Shown one piece after another: positions 43,634 through 50,775 of a DNA stretch of 58,293 bases. Source of the DNA: Actinomycetes bacterium (GTDB taxonomy: Bacteria; Actinomycetota; Actinomycetes; Mycobacteriales; Mycobacteriaceae); NCBI GenBank assembly GCA_022601135.1, contig JAHZJB010000127.1:1-58293 (forward strand), given 5' to 3'. A program made the translations under genes and the position numbers. The notes beneath the pieces were generated by a model that worked only from the letters and a program-made list of their open reading frames with translations, ran no database searches and had not been told where the DNA came from. Numbering within the stretch: position 1 is the first letter of the stretch; each line of letters begins with the position of its first letter.

Positions 43634-44668
43634 TCAGCCCAGTTGCAGGCTCCCGACGCGTTGCCCGTCGTGCAGGCCGAGCATCGCCGAGACCACCTCG
43701 CAGGTAACCAATCCGTCGTTTTCGGTCAGTTCGTCCACGATTGCGTAACTCGCCGCGATGTTCGCCGAGGTATCGACGATCAGCGTACTCACCGGCACGT
43801 GCCGGGCCACTTGCAGGAAGCGATCGCCGTGCGGCCGGCTGGTGCCCAGGTACCCCCACATGCCGCGCAACACGGTTGCCCCGCTTGCGTGTTCGGAATC
43901 TTTGAGTCGCTCGATCAACGCTCGGTGGACTGGCTGCCCGTCGATCCGGTTGTCTTCGGAGGTACGCACCGTCAGTTTCTGGAACTGGCTGACGTTCGCC
44001 AGGTCGCCGGGGTCGGCGAGCCGCTGGCCGCGGTTCTTACAGACCAGTACCTGGTCGACCGTGAACAACGGATCGGGCAGAATTCCGCGGAGTTCTTCGA
44101 CCGCCTCGGCCGTCTGCGCGAGGGTGCCGACCCCGGAGATCAGCAACGGCACCTCGGAATTGCTGCCGAAGAACTGCGCCCGACGGCGCTGTCCGCCCAC
44201 GGTGCCGTCAACGCCGAGGAGCACTTCGGCTGCGGCGAATCCGCGATGGTGCAGCACATCGCAGACCGCCATGTAGCCGGGCCTCCCGGCGATGCGATGC
44301 TTGCGGCCCAGATACACCCACAAGCGTACATTCGTGGCTTGCTCGGGCAGAGCGTCCGGCAGGCCGAGGTCCCGCCGCAGGGTGATCACCCCGCGTCTGG
44401 TCATGGCCGCCACCGAATCGGTGAGCGCAAGAATCCGGTCCGGGCGGTCGATCGCGTAGAGGGTCACCGGAGCGTTCTCGGCCATGGTCAGCGTACGGTC
44501 GCTGAGCGCGACGTTGGAGACACCGAAACCGGCAATACCGCGTAACAGCACGCTGGCCGCGATTTCCCGGTCGTCGAACAGTTCCAGCATCGCTTCGGCC
44601 AGGAATCGGTCCGCGGTGCGTTCCCGTTCGGCGAAATAAGCAGTCAGGGTGAGGGTTTCGTCGCTCAC
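43634..44668 (-). CDS. Triple-repeat DUF190 protein of the fluoride-export operon
   Basis: The 344-residue protein consists of three recognisable DUF190 (PII-like) repeats at about residues 4-110, 118-230 and 240-340. The first reads LLRGIAGFGVSN, the second AAEVLLGVDGTVGGQRRRA and the third ATVLRGMWGYLGTSRPHGD at the equivalent glycine-rich turn, each followed by a strand resembling PV(T/L)LYAID. DUF190 proteins accompany CrcB fluoride channels and are thought to be regulatory. The GTG start overlaps the crcB stop (GTGA), so it is coupled. M. tuberculosis Rv3071 occupies the same place after crcB1/crcB2. Confidence 0.8.
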   Translation of the reverse strand: MSDETLTLTAYFAERERTADRFLAEAMLELFDDREIAASVLLRGIAGFGVSNVALSDRTLTMAENAPVTLYAIDRPDRILALTDSVAAMTRRGVITLRRDLGLPDALPEQATNVRLWVYLGRKHRIAGRPGYMAVCDVLHHRGFAAAEVLLGVDGTVGGQRRRAQFFGSNSEVPLLISGVGTLAQTAEAVEELRGILPDPLFTVDQVLVCKNRGQRLADPGDLANVSQFQKLTVRTSEDNRIDGQPVHRALIERLKDSEHASGATVLRGMWGYLGTSRPHGDRFLQVARHVPVSTLIVDTSANIAASYAIVDELTENDGLVTCEVVSAMLGLHDGQRVGSLQLG

Positions 44669-45030
44669 AGGCCCGCTCCCACGCTCTGTCCGAGCCACGC
44701 CGCGGGCAGCCCCAGCGCGAGGCTCACCACGATGTTGGCTACGGCGGGCCAGTTCTGGCGCTCCTCGGTGAGGCGCTGCGTCTCGAACATCCACGTGGAG
44801 AAGGTGGTGTACGACCCGCAGAACGCGGTCCCGGCCAGCATCGCCACGTGCGGGCTGAACACCAAACCTACGACGAAGCCCAGCAACGCCGCGCCGCTGA
44901 TGTTCACGACCAGGGTGCCGACCGGAAACCGCCCCGATGACCGCTGGGAAACCTCACGGTCCACGATCAAGCGCAGCATCGCGCCGAATCCACCGATGAC
45001 GAATACGCCTACCCAGACCAGTGCCGTCAT
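44665..45030 (-). CDS. crcB: Fluoride exporter CrcB (second copy)
   Basis: The 121-residue membrane protein has four helices and the Fluc hallmarks [27 protein letters not shown] and [14 protein letters not shown] (residue 72 onward), the last holding the Phe/Thr track residues. It starts at the ATG overlapping the stop of the other crcB gene (ATGA). Two adjacent different crcB genes usually make an antiparallel heterodimer with one copy in each orientation, and that applies here. The reading frame is open further upstream without homology. Confidence 0.93.
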   Translation of the reverse strand: MTALVWVGVFVIGGFGAMLRLIVDREVSQRSSGRFPVGTLVVNISGAALLGFVVGLVFSPHVAMLAGTAFCGSYTTFSTWMFETQRLTEERQNWPAVANIVVSLALGLPAAWLGQSVGAGL

Positions 45031-45437
45031 CGGCGCACCCGAACCCGGCGCACCATGGCGGTCCCGAGATAGACAAGGAACAGTCCCGCGACGATGCTGA
45101 CGGCGAGGTAGGCCGTGGCCAGGCCGTAGTGCCCGTGCTCGAGCATTGTGAGGGTCTCGACCTGCATCGTGGAGAACGTCGTGAGTCCGCCGCAGAAACC
45201 GGTGCCCAGCAGCGGGCGCCGGTAGCTCGACACCGGTACTCGTTCGAGCAGTCGGGTGACGAACACACCGAGGAGGAAGGCGCCGACGATGTTGGCTGTG
45301 AAGGTTGGCCATGGCCACTGGCCGGGATCCGGCGCGGCGAGTTCCTCAAGTCCTGTCCGCGCCAACGCGCCCAGGCCGCCTCCGGCGAACACTGCGGCAA
45401 GCTCCCGGCGGTCGTAGGCCATCACGGAATTATGCAT
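45027..45437 (-). CDS. crcB: Fluoride exporter CrcB (first copy)
   Basis: The 136-residue membrane protein has the Fluc motifs [28 protein letters not shown] and [14 protein letters not shown], with four helices. It heads the operon crcB-crcB-DUF190 on the minus strand, 57 bp from the divergent pgm gene. ATGs at 45437 and 45422 are both plausible. Gene order matches M. tuberculosis pgmA-crcB1-crcB2-Rv3071. A very long frame (to 47270) over this gene is only an antisense shadow of pgm. Confidence 0.92.
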   Translation of the reverse strand: MHNSVMAYDRRELAAVFAGGGLGALARTGLEELAAPDPGQWPWPTFTANIVGAFLLGVFVTRLLERVPVSSYRRPLLGTGFCGGLTTFSTMQVETLTMLEHGHYGLATAYLAVSIVAGLFLVYLGTAMVRRVRVRR

Positions 45438-45494
45438 GTCCCCGAAATTGCTCCGGGGTTCTTTGCGAGAGGTCGTCGTAGCAGAATCAACCCC

Positions 45495-47126
45495 ATGGTG
45501 AATATCCGTGCCGGTCAGTTGGCGCAACCGGAGGACCTCATCGACGTTGCCAAGGTCGTGACGGCGTACTACACGGTGGCTCCGGACCCGGACAACGTCG
45601 ACGAACAGGTGGCGTTCGGCACGTCGGGACACCGCGGGTCGAGTCTGGATGCGGCGTTCAACGAGGCGCACATTCTGGCCACGACGCAGGCCATCGTGGA
45701 GTATCGGTCTGCGCAGGGAACCACGGGCCCGCTGTTCCTCGGCCGCGACACCCACGCGCTGTCGGAGCCGGCCTGGGTGTCCGCGCTGGAGGTGCTGGCC
45801 GGCAACGATGTCGTCGCGATGATCGACGCGGCGGACCGCTACACGCCGACACCCGCGGTCAGCCACGCGATCCTGAGCTTCAACCGGGGCCGCGACACCG
45901 CGCTCGCCGACGGGATCGTCGTCACTCCCTCGCACAACCCGCCCCGCGATGGCGGTTTCAAGTACAACCCGCCCAACGGTGGTCCGGCCGACAGCGGCGC
46001 CACCGGCGCCATCGCCACACGAGCCAACGAGATACTGCGTGACGGCCTGAAGGCGGTCAAGCGGGTGCCGGTGGCCACGGCGCTGGGGACCGCGCAGCGC
46101 CACGACTACCTTGATGCCTACGTCGCGGACCTGCCCAACGTCGTCGACATGCACGCGATCAGCGCGCAGGGAATCCGGATCGGGGCCGACCCGCTGGGCG
46201 GGGCCAGCGTCGACTATTGGGCCGCCATCGCCGAACGGCACAACCTGGAGCTGACCGTCGTCAACCCGCTCGTGGATGCCACCTGGCGGTTCATGACCCT
46301 GGACACCGACGGCAAGATCCGGATGGATTGCAGCTCGCCCAACGCCATGGCCTCGCTCATCTCCAACCGGGATGCGTTTCAGATCGCCACCGGCAACGAC
46401 GCCGACTCCGACCGCCACGGCATCGTCACCCCCGACGGCGGGCTGATGAACCCGAATCACTACCTCGCGGTGGCGATCGACTACCTGTTCGCCCACCGTC
46501 CGCACTGGTCGGCGGGGACTGCGGTCGGCAAGACGGCGGTGAGCTCGTCGATCATCGACCGGGTGGTCGCGGGCCTGGGCCGGCGGCTGGTCGAGGTGCC
46601 GGTCGGCTTCAAGTGGTTCGTCGACGGGCTGGTGGGCGGCACCATCGGCTTCGGCGGGGAGGAGAGCGCCGGGGCATCGTTCCTGCGCCGTGACGGCTCG
46701 GTGTGGACGACCGACAAGGACGGCATCATCCTGGCACTGTTGGCCTCGGAAATTCTTGCGGTGACCGGCTCGACTCCGTCGCAACGCTATGGGGCGTTGA
46801 CCGAAAAATACGGTGCCCCAACGTATGCGCGCATCGACGCGCCCGCCGATCGCGAGCAGAAGGCGCGGCTGGCCAAGCTGTCGGCCGCGCAGGTCGGCGC
46901 GACGGAACTGGCTGGGGAGCCGATCACCGCCAAGCTGACAACCGCGCCCGGCAACGGTGCGCCGTTGGGTGGTCTCAAGGTGACGACGGAGAACGCCTGG
47001 TTCGCTGCACGGCCATCGGGTACCGAGGACGTGTACAAGATTTATGCGGAATCTTTCCGCGGCCCTGAGCATCTCGCCGAGGTTCAGGACGCGGCGCGCG
47101 CAGTCGTGGCACAGGTCATCGGTTGA
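45495..47126 (+). CDS. pgm: Phosphoglucomutase (alpha-D-glucose phosphate specific)
   Basis: The 543-residue protein is a phosphohexomutase of the PgmA type. [20 protein letters not shown] is near residue 36, the phosphoserine loop [20 protein letters not shown] near 143, the metal loop [12 protein letters not shown] near 302, the sugar-binding [15 protein letters not shown] near 386 and the phosphate-binding [16 protein letters not shown] near the C-terminus. It interconverts glucose-1-P and glucose-6-P, feeding glycogen, trehalose and capsular glucan synthesis. The next gene overlaps its stop. It is divergent from the crcB operon. Confidence 0.95.
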   Translation: MVNIRAGQLAQPEDLIDVAKVVTAYYTVAPDPDNVDEQVAFGTSGHRGSSLDAAFNEAHILATTQAIVEYRSAQGTTGPLFLGRDTHALSEPAWVSALEVLAGNDVVAMIDAADRYTPTPAVSHAILSFNRGRDTALADGIVVTPSHNPPRDGGFKYNPPNGGPADSGATGAIATRANEILRDGLKAVKRVPVATALGTAQRHDYLDAYVADLPNVVDMHAISAQGIRIGADPLGGASVDYWAAIAERHNLELTVVNPLVDATWRFMTLDTDGKIRMDCSSPNAMASLISNRDAFQIATGNDADSDRHGIVTPDGGLMNPNHYLAVAIDYLFAHRPHWSAGTAVGKTAVSSSIIDRVVAGLGRRLVEVPVGFKWFVDGLVGGTIGFGGEESAGASFLRRDGSVWTTDKDGIILALLASEILAVTGSTPSQRYGALTEKYGAPTYARIDAPADREQKARLAKLSAAQVGATELAGEPITAKLTTAPGNGAPLGGLKVTTENAWFAARPSGTEDVYKIYAESFRGPEHLAEVQDAARAVVAQVIG

Positions 47127-48400
47127 GTTCGGACGCGGAGGACGATAGTCCGGCTGCGCGGGCGCAGGGCAACCAGCGGTTACCGCGCGAGGTGTGGTTG
47201 CTGGCCGGCGCCAACGTGGTCGTCGCCTTCGGGTACGGCGTGGTGGCGCCGGTGCTGCCGCAGTACGCACGCCAGTTCGGGGTCAGCATCGGCGCGGCGA
47301 CGTTCATCATCACCGCGTTCGCGGTAATGCGGTTAGCCGGGGCGCCGCCGGCCGGCTGGCTGGTGCAGCGGATGGGGGAGCGGCGGGTCTACATCAGCGG
47401 CCTGCTGATCGTGGCGGTCTCGACGGCGGCCTGCGCGTTCGCGCAGACATTCGGCCAACTCCTGGCGTTCCGGTCGGCCGGCGGCCTGGGGTCGGCGATG
47501 TTCACGGTGTCGGCGCTGGGGCTGATGATCCGGATCTCACCGCCAGACGCCCGGGGCCGGGTCGCCGGGCTGTTCTCGTCGGGATTCCTCGTCGGCTCGG
47601 TAGGTGGGCCGGTGCTGGGCAGCCTGACCGCCGGCTTCGGGCTCGCGATGCCGTTCATCATCTACGGCGCCGCGCTGCTGATCGCGGTGGCCGTGGTGTT
47701 CCTGGGTCTGCGTAACTCCACGTTGGCCGCTCCGGCCGGGGCGGATGAGGATGCCGTGGTCTCGGTGCGCGAGGTGCTGCGCCATCGGGCCTATGTGGCG
47801 GCGCTGTTCTCCAACTTCGCCACCGGTTGGGCGGCCTTCGGGCTGCGGTTCGCGCTGGTTCCCCTGTTCGTGGTGGAGGCGCTGGGCCGCGAGCCCGGCA
47901 TCGCCGGGCTGGCGCTGGCCGCATTCGCCATCGGCAACATCTCGGTCGTCATTCCCAGCGGTTACCTCTCGGACCGGATAGGTCGCCGAAAACTGATGAT
48001 CGTCGGGCTCGCGGTGTCGGCGGCGTCGACGGTTCTGGTCGGCTTCGCGACGTCGCTACCGGTTTTGCTGGTCATGGGCTACGTCGCGGGTGCGGCCACC
48101 GGGATCTTCATCTCGCCGCAGCAGGCAGCGGTGGCCGACGTCATCGGTAACAAGGCCCGCGGCGGGACCGCGGTGGCTACCTTTCAGATGATGGCCGACC
48201 TCGGTTCGATCGTCGGCTCACTCGTGGTCGGGCAGGTGGCCCAGCACGCATCCTTCGGGTGGGCCTTCACTGTCAGCGGTGCGATTCTGGCGGTGGCCGC
48301 GGTGGGCTGGATCTTCGCCCCCGAGACCCGTCCGCGGGTGTTCCGCGGGCACACCCAGGCGCGTCCGCTGGGTCCCGAAGCCGGCGGCGAAGTGCCGTGA
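47123..48400 (+). CDS. MFS multidrug-type transporter
   Basis: The 425-residue protein has twelve hydrophobic helices and major facilitator landmarks: motif A in [20 protein letters not shown] near residue 72, a motif C-like [16 protein letters not shown] near 155 and a repeat of motif A at [17 protein letters not shown] near 278. It probably exports drugs or metabolites by proton antiport. It starts with TTG at 47123 overlapping the pgm stop by four bases, so it is translationally coupled to pgm, and it ends just before the tRNA-Ala promoter. The substrate is unknown. Confidence 0.88.
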   Translation: MSSDAEDDSPAARAQGNQRLPREVWLLAGANVVVAFGYGVVAPVLPQYARQFGVSIGAATFIITAFAVMRLAGAPPAGWLVQRMGERRVYISGLLIVAVSTAACAFAQTFGQLLAFRSAGGLGSAMFTVSALGLMIRISPPDARGRVAGLFSSGFLVGSVGGPVLGSLTAGFGLAMPFIIYGAALLIAVAVVFLGLRNSTLAAPAGADEDAVVSVREVLRHRAYVAALFSNFATGWAAFGLRFALVPLFVVEALGREPGIAGLALAAFAIGNISVVIPSGYLSDRIGRRKLMIVGLAVSAASTVLVGFATSLPVLLVMGYVAGAATGIFISPQQAAVADVIGNKARGGTAVATFQMMADLGSIVGSLVVGQVAQHASFGWAFTVSGAILAVAAVGWIFAPETRPRVFRGHTQARPLGPEAGGEVP

Positions 48401-48409
48401 CCTGGAGTT

Positions 48410-48438
48410 TTGAAGGTCAACCATGGGTGGTGTAGCTT
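48410..48438 (+). promoter_or_regulatory. Candidate tRNA-Ala promoter
   Basis: TTGAAG (48410-48415) and TAGCTT (48433-48438) are separated by 17 bp and lie about 19 bp before the mature tRNA 5' end. This fits a SigA-type promoter independent of the MFS gene. Confidence 0.45.
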
Positions 48439-48456
48439 CGATTAGCACAACTTCAC

Positions 48457-48529
48457 GGGGCTATGGCGCAGCTGGTAGCGCACCACACTGGCAGTGTGGG
48501 GGTCAGGGGTTCGAGTCCCCTTAGCTCCA
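48457..48529 (+). tRNA. tRNA-Ala (anticodon GGC)
   Basis: The 73-nt gene folds into a full cloverleaf. The acceptor stem GGGGCTA/TAGCTCC contains the G3:U70 wobble pair that identifies alanine tRNA. The D stem is GCGC/GCGC, the anticodon stem CCACA/TGTGG has loop CTGGCAG (anticodon GGC), and the T arm is AGGGG-TTCGAGT-CCCCT. The discriminator base is A; CCA is not fully encoded (ACC follows). A broken tyrosine integrase lies just downstream, so the 3' end has probably served as an attB site. Confidence 0.95.
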
Positions 48530-48620
48530 CCGTTTGACCTGCGGAAACGCCCCAATTTTCGCCCCGTCATCATCCACGTCATCACAGATCGGGCTTATGC
48601 ATGGTCACGTGGAACCCTAA

Positions 48621-49200
48621 ACCGAGAAGGCCTCTCCCCATATCGACGGGCTGACCGCTGCCGTCGCCGCCGGGACACTCAAGGCCAACCCGTGCGACGG
48701 TGAGGCCTCCGCGCTCAAGCCGGCCGCGATCGACGTGAAGGCCGGGGCGGTGCGGATCACCAAGGCGTGGAAGACCGGGGCTGGCGGTTACACGTTGGGT
48801 GTCCCGAAAACCAAGAAGTCGGTGCGCACCATCAACGTCCCCACCCGTGTCCTTGCCCAGCTCGACCTGAGGGGCGAGTGGGTGTTCACCAACTCCGGTC
48901 GCGGCAAAGGCCGGTTCGCCGACGGGCAGGTCCGCCCCGACGACAGCCCGGTGCGTATCCACTCGTTTCAGCCTGGCGTGTGGCGGCCTGCCGTCGCTCG
49001 CGCCAAAGTCGCCGGGCTCACCAAAACGCCTCGTGTTCACGACCTGAGGCACACGTGCGCGTCTTGGCTGATGCAGGCCGGGCGTCCACTGCCCTCGGTG
49101 CAGGCCCACATGGGCCACGGAATCCGTCCAAACCACCTCCGACATCTACGGGCACCTCGACCGCTGGGCGCGCTTATTGCGTTGCGGCCCCTTTTTGTTA
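48621..49200 (+). pseudogene. Truncated and frameshifted phage/island tyrosine integrase
   Basis: Residues readable from 48621 match the tail of the core-binding domain (VAAGTLKANPC) and the catalytic domain of actinobacterial integrases: KTKKSVRTINVP, HSFQPGVWRPAVARA, and the conserved HDLRHTCASWL box with AHMGH near 49110. At about 49119 an extra G shifts the frame. The expected continuation ESVQTTSDIYGHLD, which contains the nucleophilic Tyr, is readable only in the next frame. An in-frame TAA at 48618 and the missing N-terminal ~200 residues confirm decay. It is adjacent to tRNA-Ala, as expected for an integrase at its attachment site. Confidence 0.85.
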
Positions 49201-49482
49201 ACTGATCTTCTGGATGTCCGCCAGTGCGGCGGCGAGCTTGTCGCTAGCCACGTCGGCGTCGTACCGCGCCTGGATGTTGAGCCAGTACATATCGGACATG
49301 CCAAAGGCGCGGGCGAACCGCAGTGAGGTGTCGGCGGTGATGCCGCGCTTGCCCTTCACGATCTCGTTGATCCGCCGCGGCGGTACACCGATGGTCTTGG
49401 CGAGGCGGTACTCGGTGATCCCCATCGGCTTCAGGAACTCTTCGGCCAGAATCTCGCCGGGATGCACGGGTGCTATGTCCAT
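49198..49482 (-). CDS. higA: HigA-family antitoxin
   Basis: The 94-residue protein is a HigA/VapI-type XRE antitoxin. HPGEILAEEFLKPMGITEYRLAKTIGVPPRRINEIVKGKRGITADTSLRFARAFG is split here as the family's signature over residues 7-61, with the helix-turn-helix in EYRLAKTIGVPPRRINEIV. It binds and neutralises the toxin encoded 17 bp upstream and represses the operon. AGGGAAGAGC, close to a Shine-Dalgarno, precedes its ATG. Toxin-first order is typical of higBA. Confidence 0.93.
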   Translation of the reverse strand: MDIAPVHPGEILAEEFLKPMGITEYRLAKTIGVPPRRINEIVKGKRGITADTSLRFARAFGMSDMYWLNIQARYDADVASDKLAAALADIQKIS

Positions 49483-49499
49483 TGCTCTTCCCTTTCAGT

Positions 49500-49778
49500 T
49501 CAGCGGTAGTCGGTTAGTTCGACGTCGTAGGCACCGTCGTCCCATACGAAGCAGATGCGCCACTGGTCATTGACGCGAATGCTGTGCTGCCCTGCGCGAT
49601 CACCTGACAGGCCCTCCAGTTTGTTGCCGGGTGGGACGCGTAGGTCGTTGATGTTCATGGCGGCGTCGAGCATGACCAGCTTCTTGCGCGTTGCGCGACA
49701 TAGTTCGGGGCCGCGCTTCTTGACAAATCTGCGGTTCCATATGTCCTCCGTATCGCTATCGGAGAATGACTGGATCAT
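49500..49778 (-). CDS. higB: HigB/RelE-family mRNA interferase toxin
   Basis: The 92-residue protein is a HigB-type RelE-fold toxin: MIQSFSDSDTEDIWN at the start, LDAAMNINDLRVPPGNKLEGL at residues 39-59 and the catalytic/structural strand SIRVNDQWRICFVW near residue 66, ending VELTDYR. These toxins cleave mRNA on the ribosome. The ATG at 49778 fits homology; an in-frame extension upstream to 49913 has none. A TATTAT -10-like hexamer ends 6 bp before the ATG, so the transcript may be leaderless. Confidence 0.93.
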   Translation of the reverse strand: MIQSFSDSDTEDIWNRRFVKKRGPELCRATRKKLVMLDAAMNINDLRVPPGNKLEGLSGDRAGQHSIRVNDQWRICFVWDDGAYDVELTDYR

Positions 49779-49784
49779 GACACC

Positions 49785-49819
49785 ATAATAACGTATCGCG
49801 TTAATAACGCTAAGCGTTA
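49785..49819 (-). promoter_or_regulatory. higBA promoter with two tandem palindromic operators
   Basis: TAACGCTAAGCGTTA (49805-49819) is a perfect 15-bp palindrome and TAACG-TATCG-CGTTA (49789-49803) is a related imperfect one. Their starts are 16 bp apart, about one and a half helical turns. They flank and overlap the -10-like TATTAT (complement of 49785-49790). This is the layout expected for HigA autorepression. Confidence 0.65.
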
Positions 49820-49872
49820 ACTCTCGTTTCCCCTCAACCCAGCTCCGTCGGCGCCAACCCGGTCGTGGCCGG

Positions 49873-49965
49873 TCATCGGTCCTCCCGGTAGCCGAGTTCG
49901 CCGAGCAGCGCACGAAGTTTGGTCGCGCAGCCGTGTACGTCGCCGATGATGTCGTAGCCAGTCAT
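49873..49965 (-). pseudogene. N-terminal stub of a PrpE/PP-type metallophosphoesterase
   Basis: The 30-codon frame encodes MTGYDIIGDVHGCATKLRAL and then LGELGYREDR before a stop. YDIIGDVHGC is the exact first metal-binding motif (D-x-H) of calcineurin-like phosphoesterases such as PrpE diadenosine-tetraphosphate hydrolase or the phosphatase module of bacterial Pnkp. The remaining motifs (GDxVDRG, GNHE) are absent, and higBA DNA follows. It begins 24 bp after the end of the 261-residue gene, so it was probably the third gene of the ADP-ribosylglycohydrolase operon before a deletion or insertion removed its body. Confidence 0.6.
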
Positions 49966-49989
49966 CGGTCGAATCGACTGTGGCGGCGT

Positions 49990-50775
49990 TCATGCCGCGC
50001 TCCTGCGGTCGTAGCGGTCGTTGACCAGAGCTGACACTGTGGAGCGCTGCCATAGTCGGCCGCGGGCGGTCCGGTGACCGGTGGCGTTGAGCAGTTTCGC
50101 GGTGTCGGTTTGGGTGAGGCCGCACTCGGTGACTAGCCAGCCGGCGAAGCGCTTGAGGGCGCGGCGTCGCTGCGGCCACGCGGCGGTGGTGGACGGCAGC
50201 GGTGGGGCGGGACCGAAGTCGGCTTCGATCGAGTTGATGACTTCGGCGGTTGACTCGCCGCAGGGTTGGGCGGTGGCCCCGGCGGGTTCGGTGTTCCCGG
50301 TGTGCAGGGCGCGTGCGATGTCGTCGTGCAGGGTGGGCAGTGCGGCGGTGGCGAGTGCGGCGTGGTCGAGGTCGTCGACGGCGCGGACCTCTCGGCGCAG
50401 CGCGGCGTCGACCTCGTTGAGCCCGCCCTCGCGGGGGTAGGGCCACAAGGTTTGTCCCAGAAGCAGGTTCAGGCCATGGCGGTGCAGCACCAGGCTCAGG
50501 CGTCGGAGGTGTTCCTCGCGGCCGAGGTCTTCCCGCCAGAACGGCACCCAGATGTCGGCGCGTAGCGTCAAGGCGCGGCTCAGCGCGGTGACGACGGCCC
50601 CCACCTCGGCGAGGTCGTCGTGGCTGCTGGGTTCGCCGGGTTCGAAGGTATGCACCTCGGCGATGCTGGCCCGCTGTTCGGCGGCCTTGCCGACCAGCAT
50701 GTCGGTGCGCTGACCACCGGTGTCCTGGTCGCCCAGGACGATGACTCTTCTAGCGGTGTGCCGGGGTGTGGGCAT
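49990..50775 (-). CDS. Unknown protein with C-terminal resolvase-like helix-turn-helix
   Basis: I do not recognise this 261-residue protein as a whole. The N-terminal half (residues 10-110) has alternating strands and helices: VIVLGDQDTGGQRTDM, VHTFEPGEPSSHDDLAEVGA, then ALTLRADIWVPFWREDLGRE, suggesting a Rossmann- or TOPRIM-like alpha/beta fold. The middle is helical. The last 50 residues (FAGWLVTECGLTQTDTAKLLNATGHRTARG, split as two helices) resemble the recombinase/resolvase DNA-binding helix-turn-helix. It overlaps the glycohydrolase-phosphatase gene by 26 bp and must be translated with it. Function in ADP-ribose or NAD metabolism is only an inference from context. Confidence 0.7.
   Translation of the reverse strand: MPTPRHTARRVIVLGDQDTGGQRTDMLVGKAAEQRASIAEVHTFEPGEPSSHDDLAEVGAVVTALSRALTLRADIWVPFWREDLGREEHLRRLSLVLHRHGLNLLLGQTLWPYPREGGLNEVDAALRREVRAVDDLDHAALATAALPTLHDDIARALHTGNTEPAGATAQPCGESTAEVINSIEADFGPAPPLPSTTAAWPQRRRALKRFAGWLVTECGLTQTDTAKLLNATGHRTARGRLWQRSTVSALVNDRYDRRSAA

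Noticed and set aside
45438..45494. Fluoride riboswitch before the crcB operon
   Set aside because: The 57-bp gap between crcB and pgm has a CCCCG/CGGGG hairpin but lacks the conserved fluoride-aptamer sequence and is too short for aptamer plus platform.
45027..47270. A 747-codon open frame on the minus strand over pgm
   Set aside because: Only the last 136 residues are a gene (CrcB). The rest is the antisense of pgm and has Arg/His-rich, family-less sequence typical of shadow frames in GC-rich DNA.
49817..50446. 209-codon minus-strand frame rich in Arg/His/Pro
   Set aside because: It lies over the 261-residue gene in another frame and has the composition of a shadow. Its tail overlaps the phosphoesterase stub, which makes better sense in its own frame.
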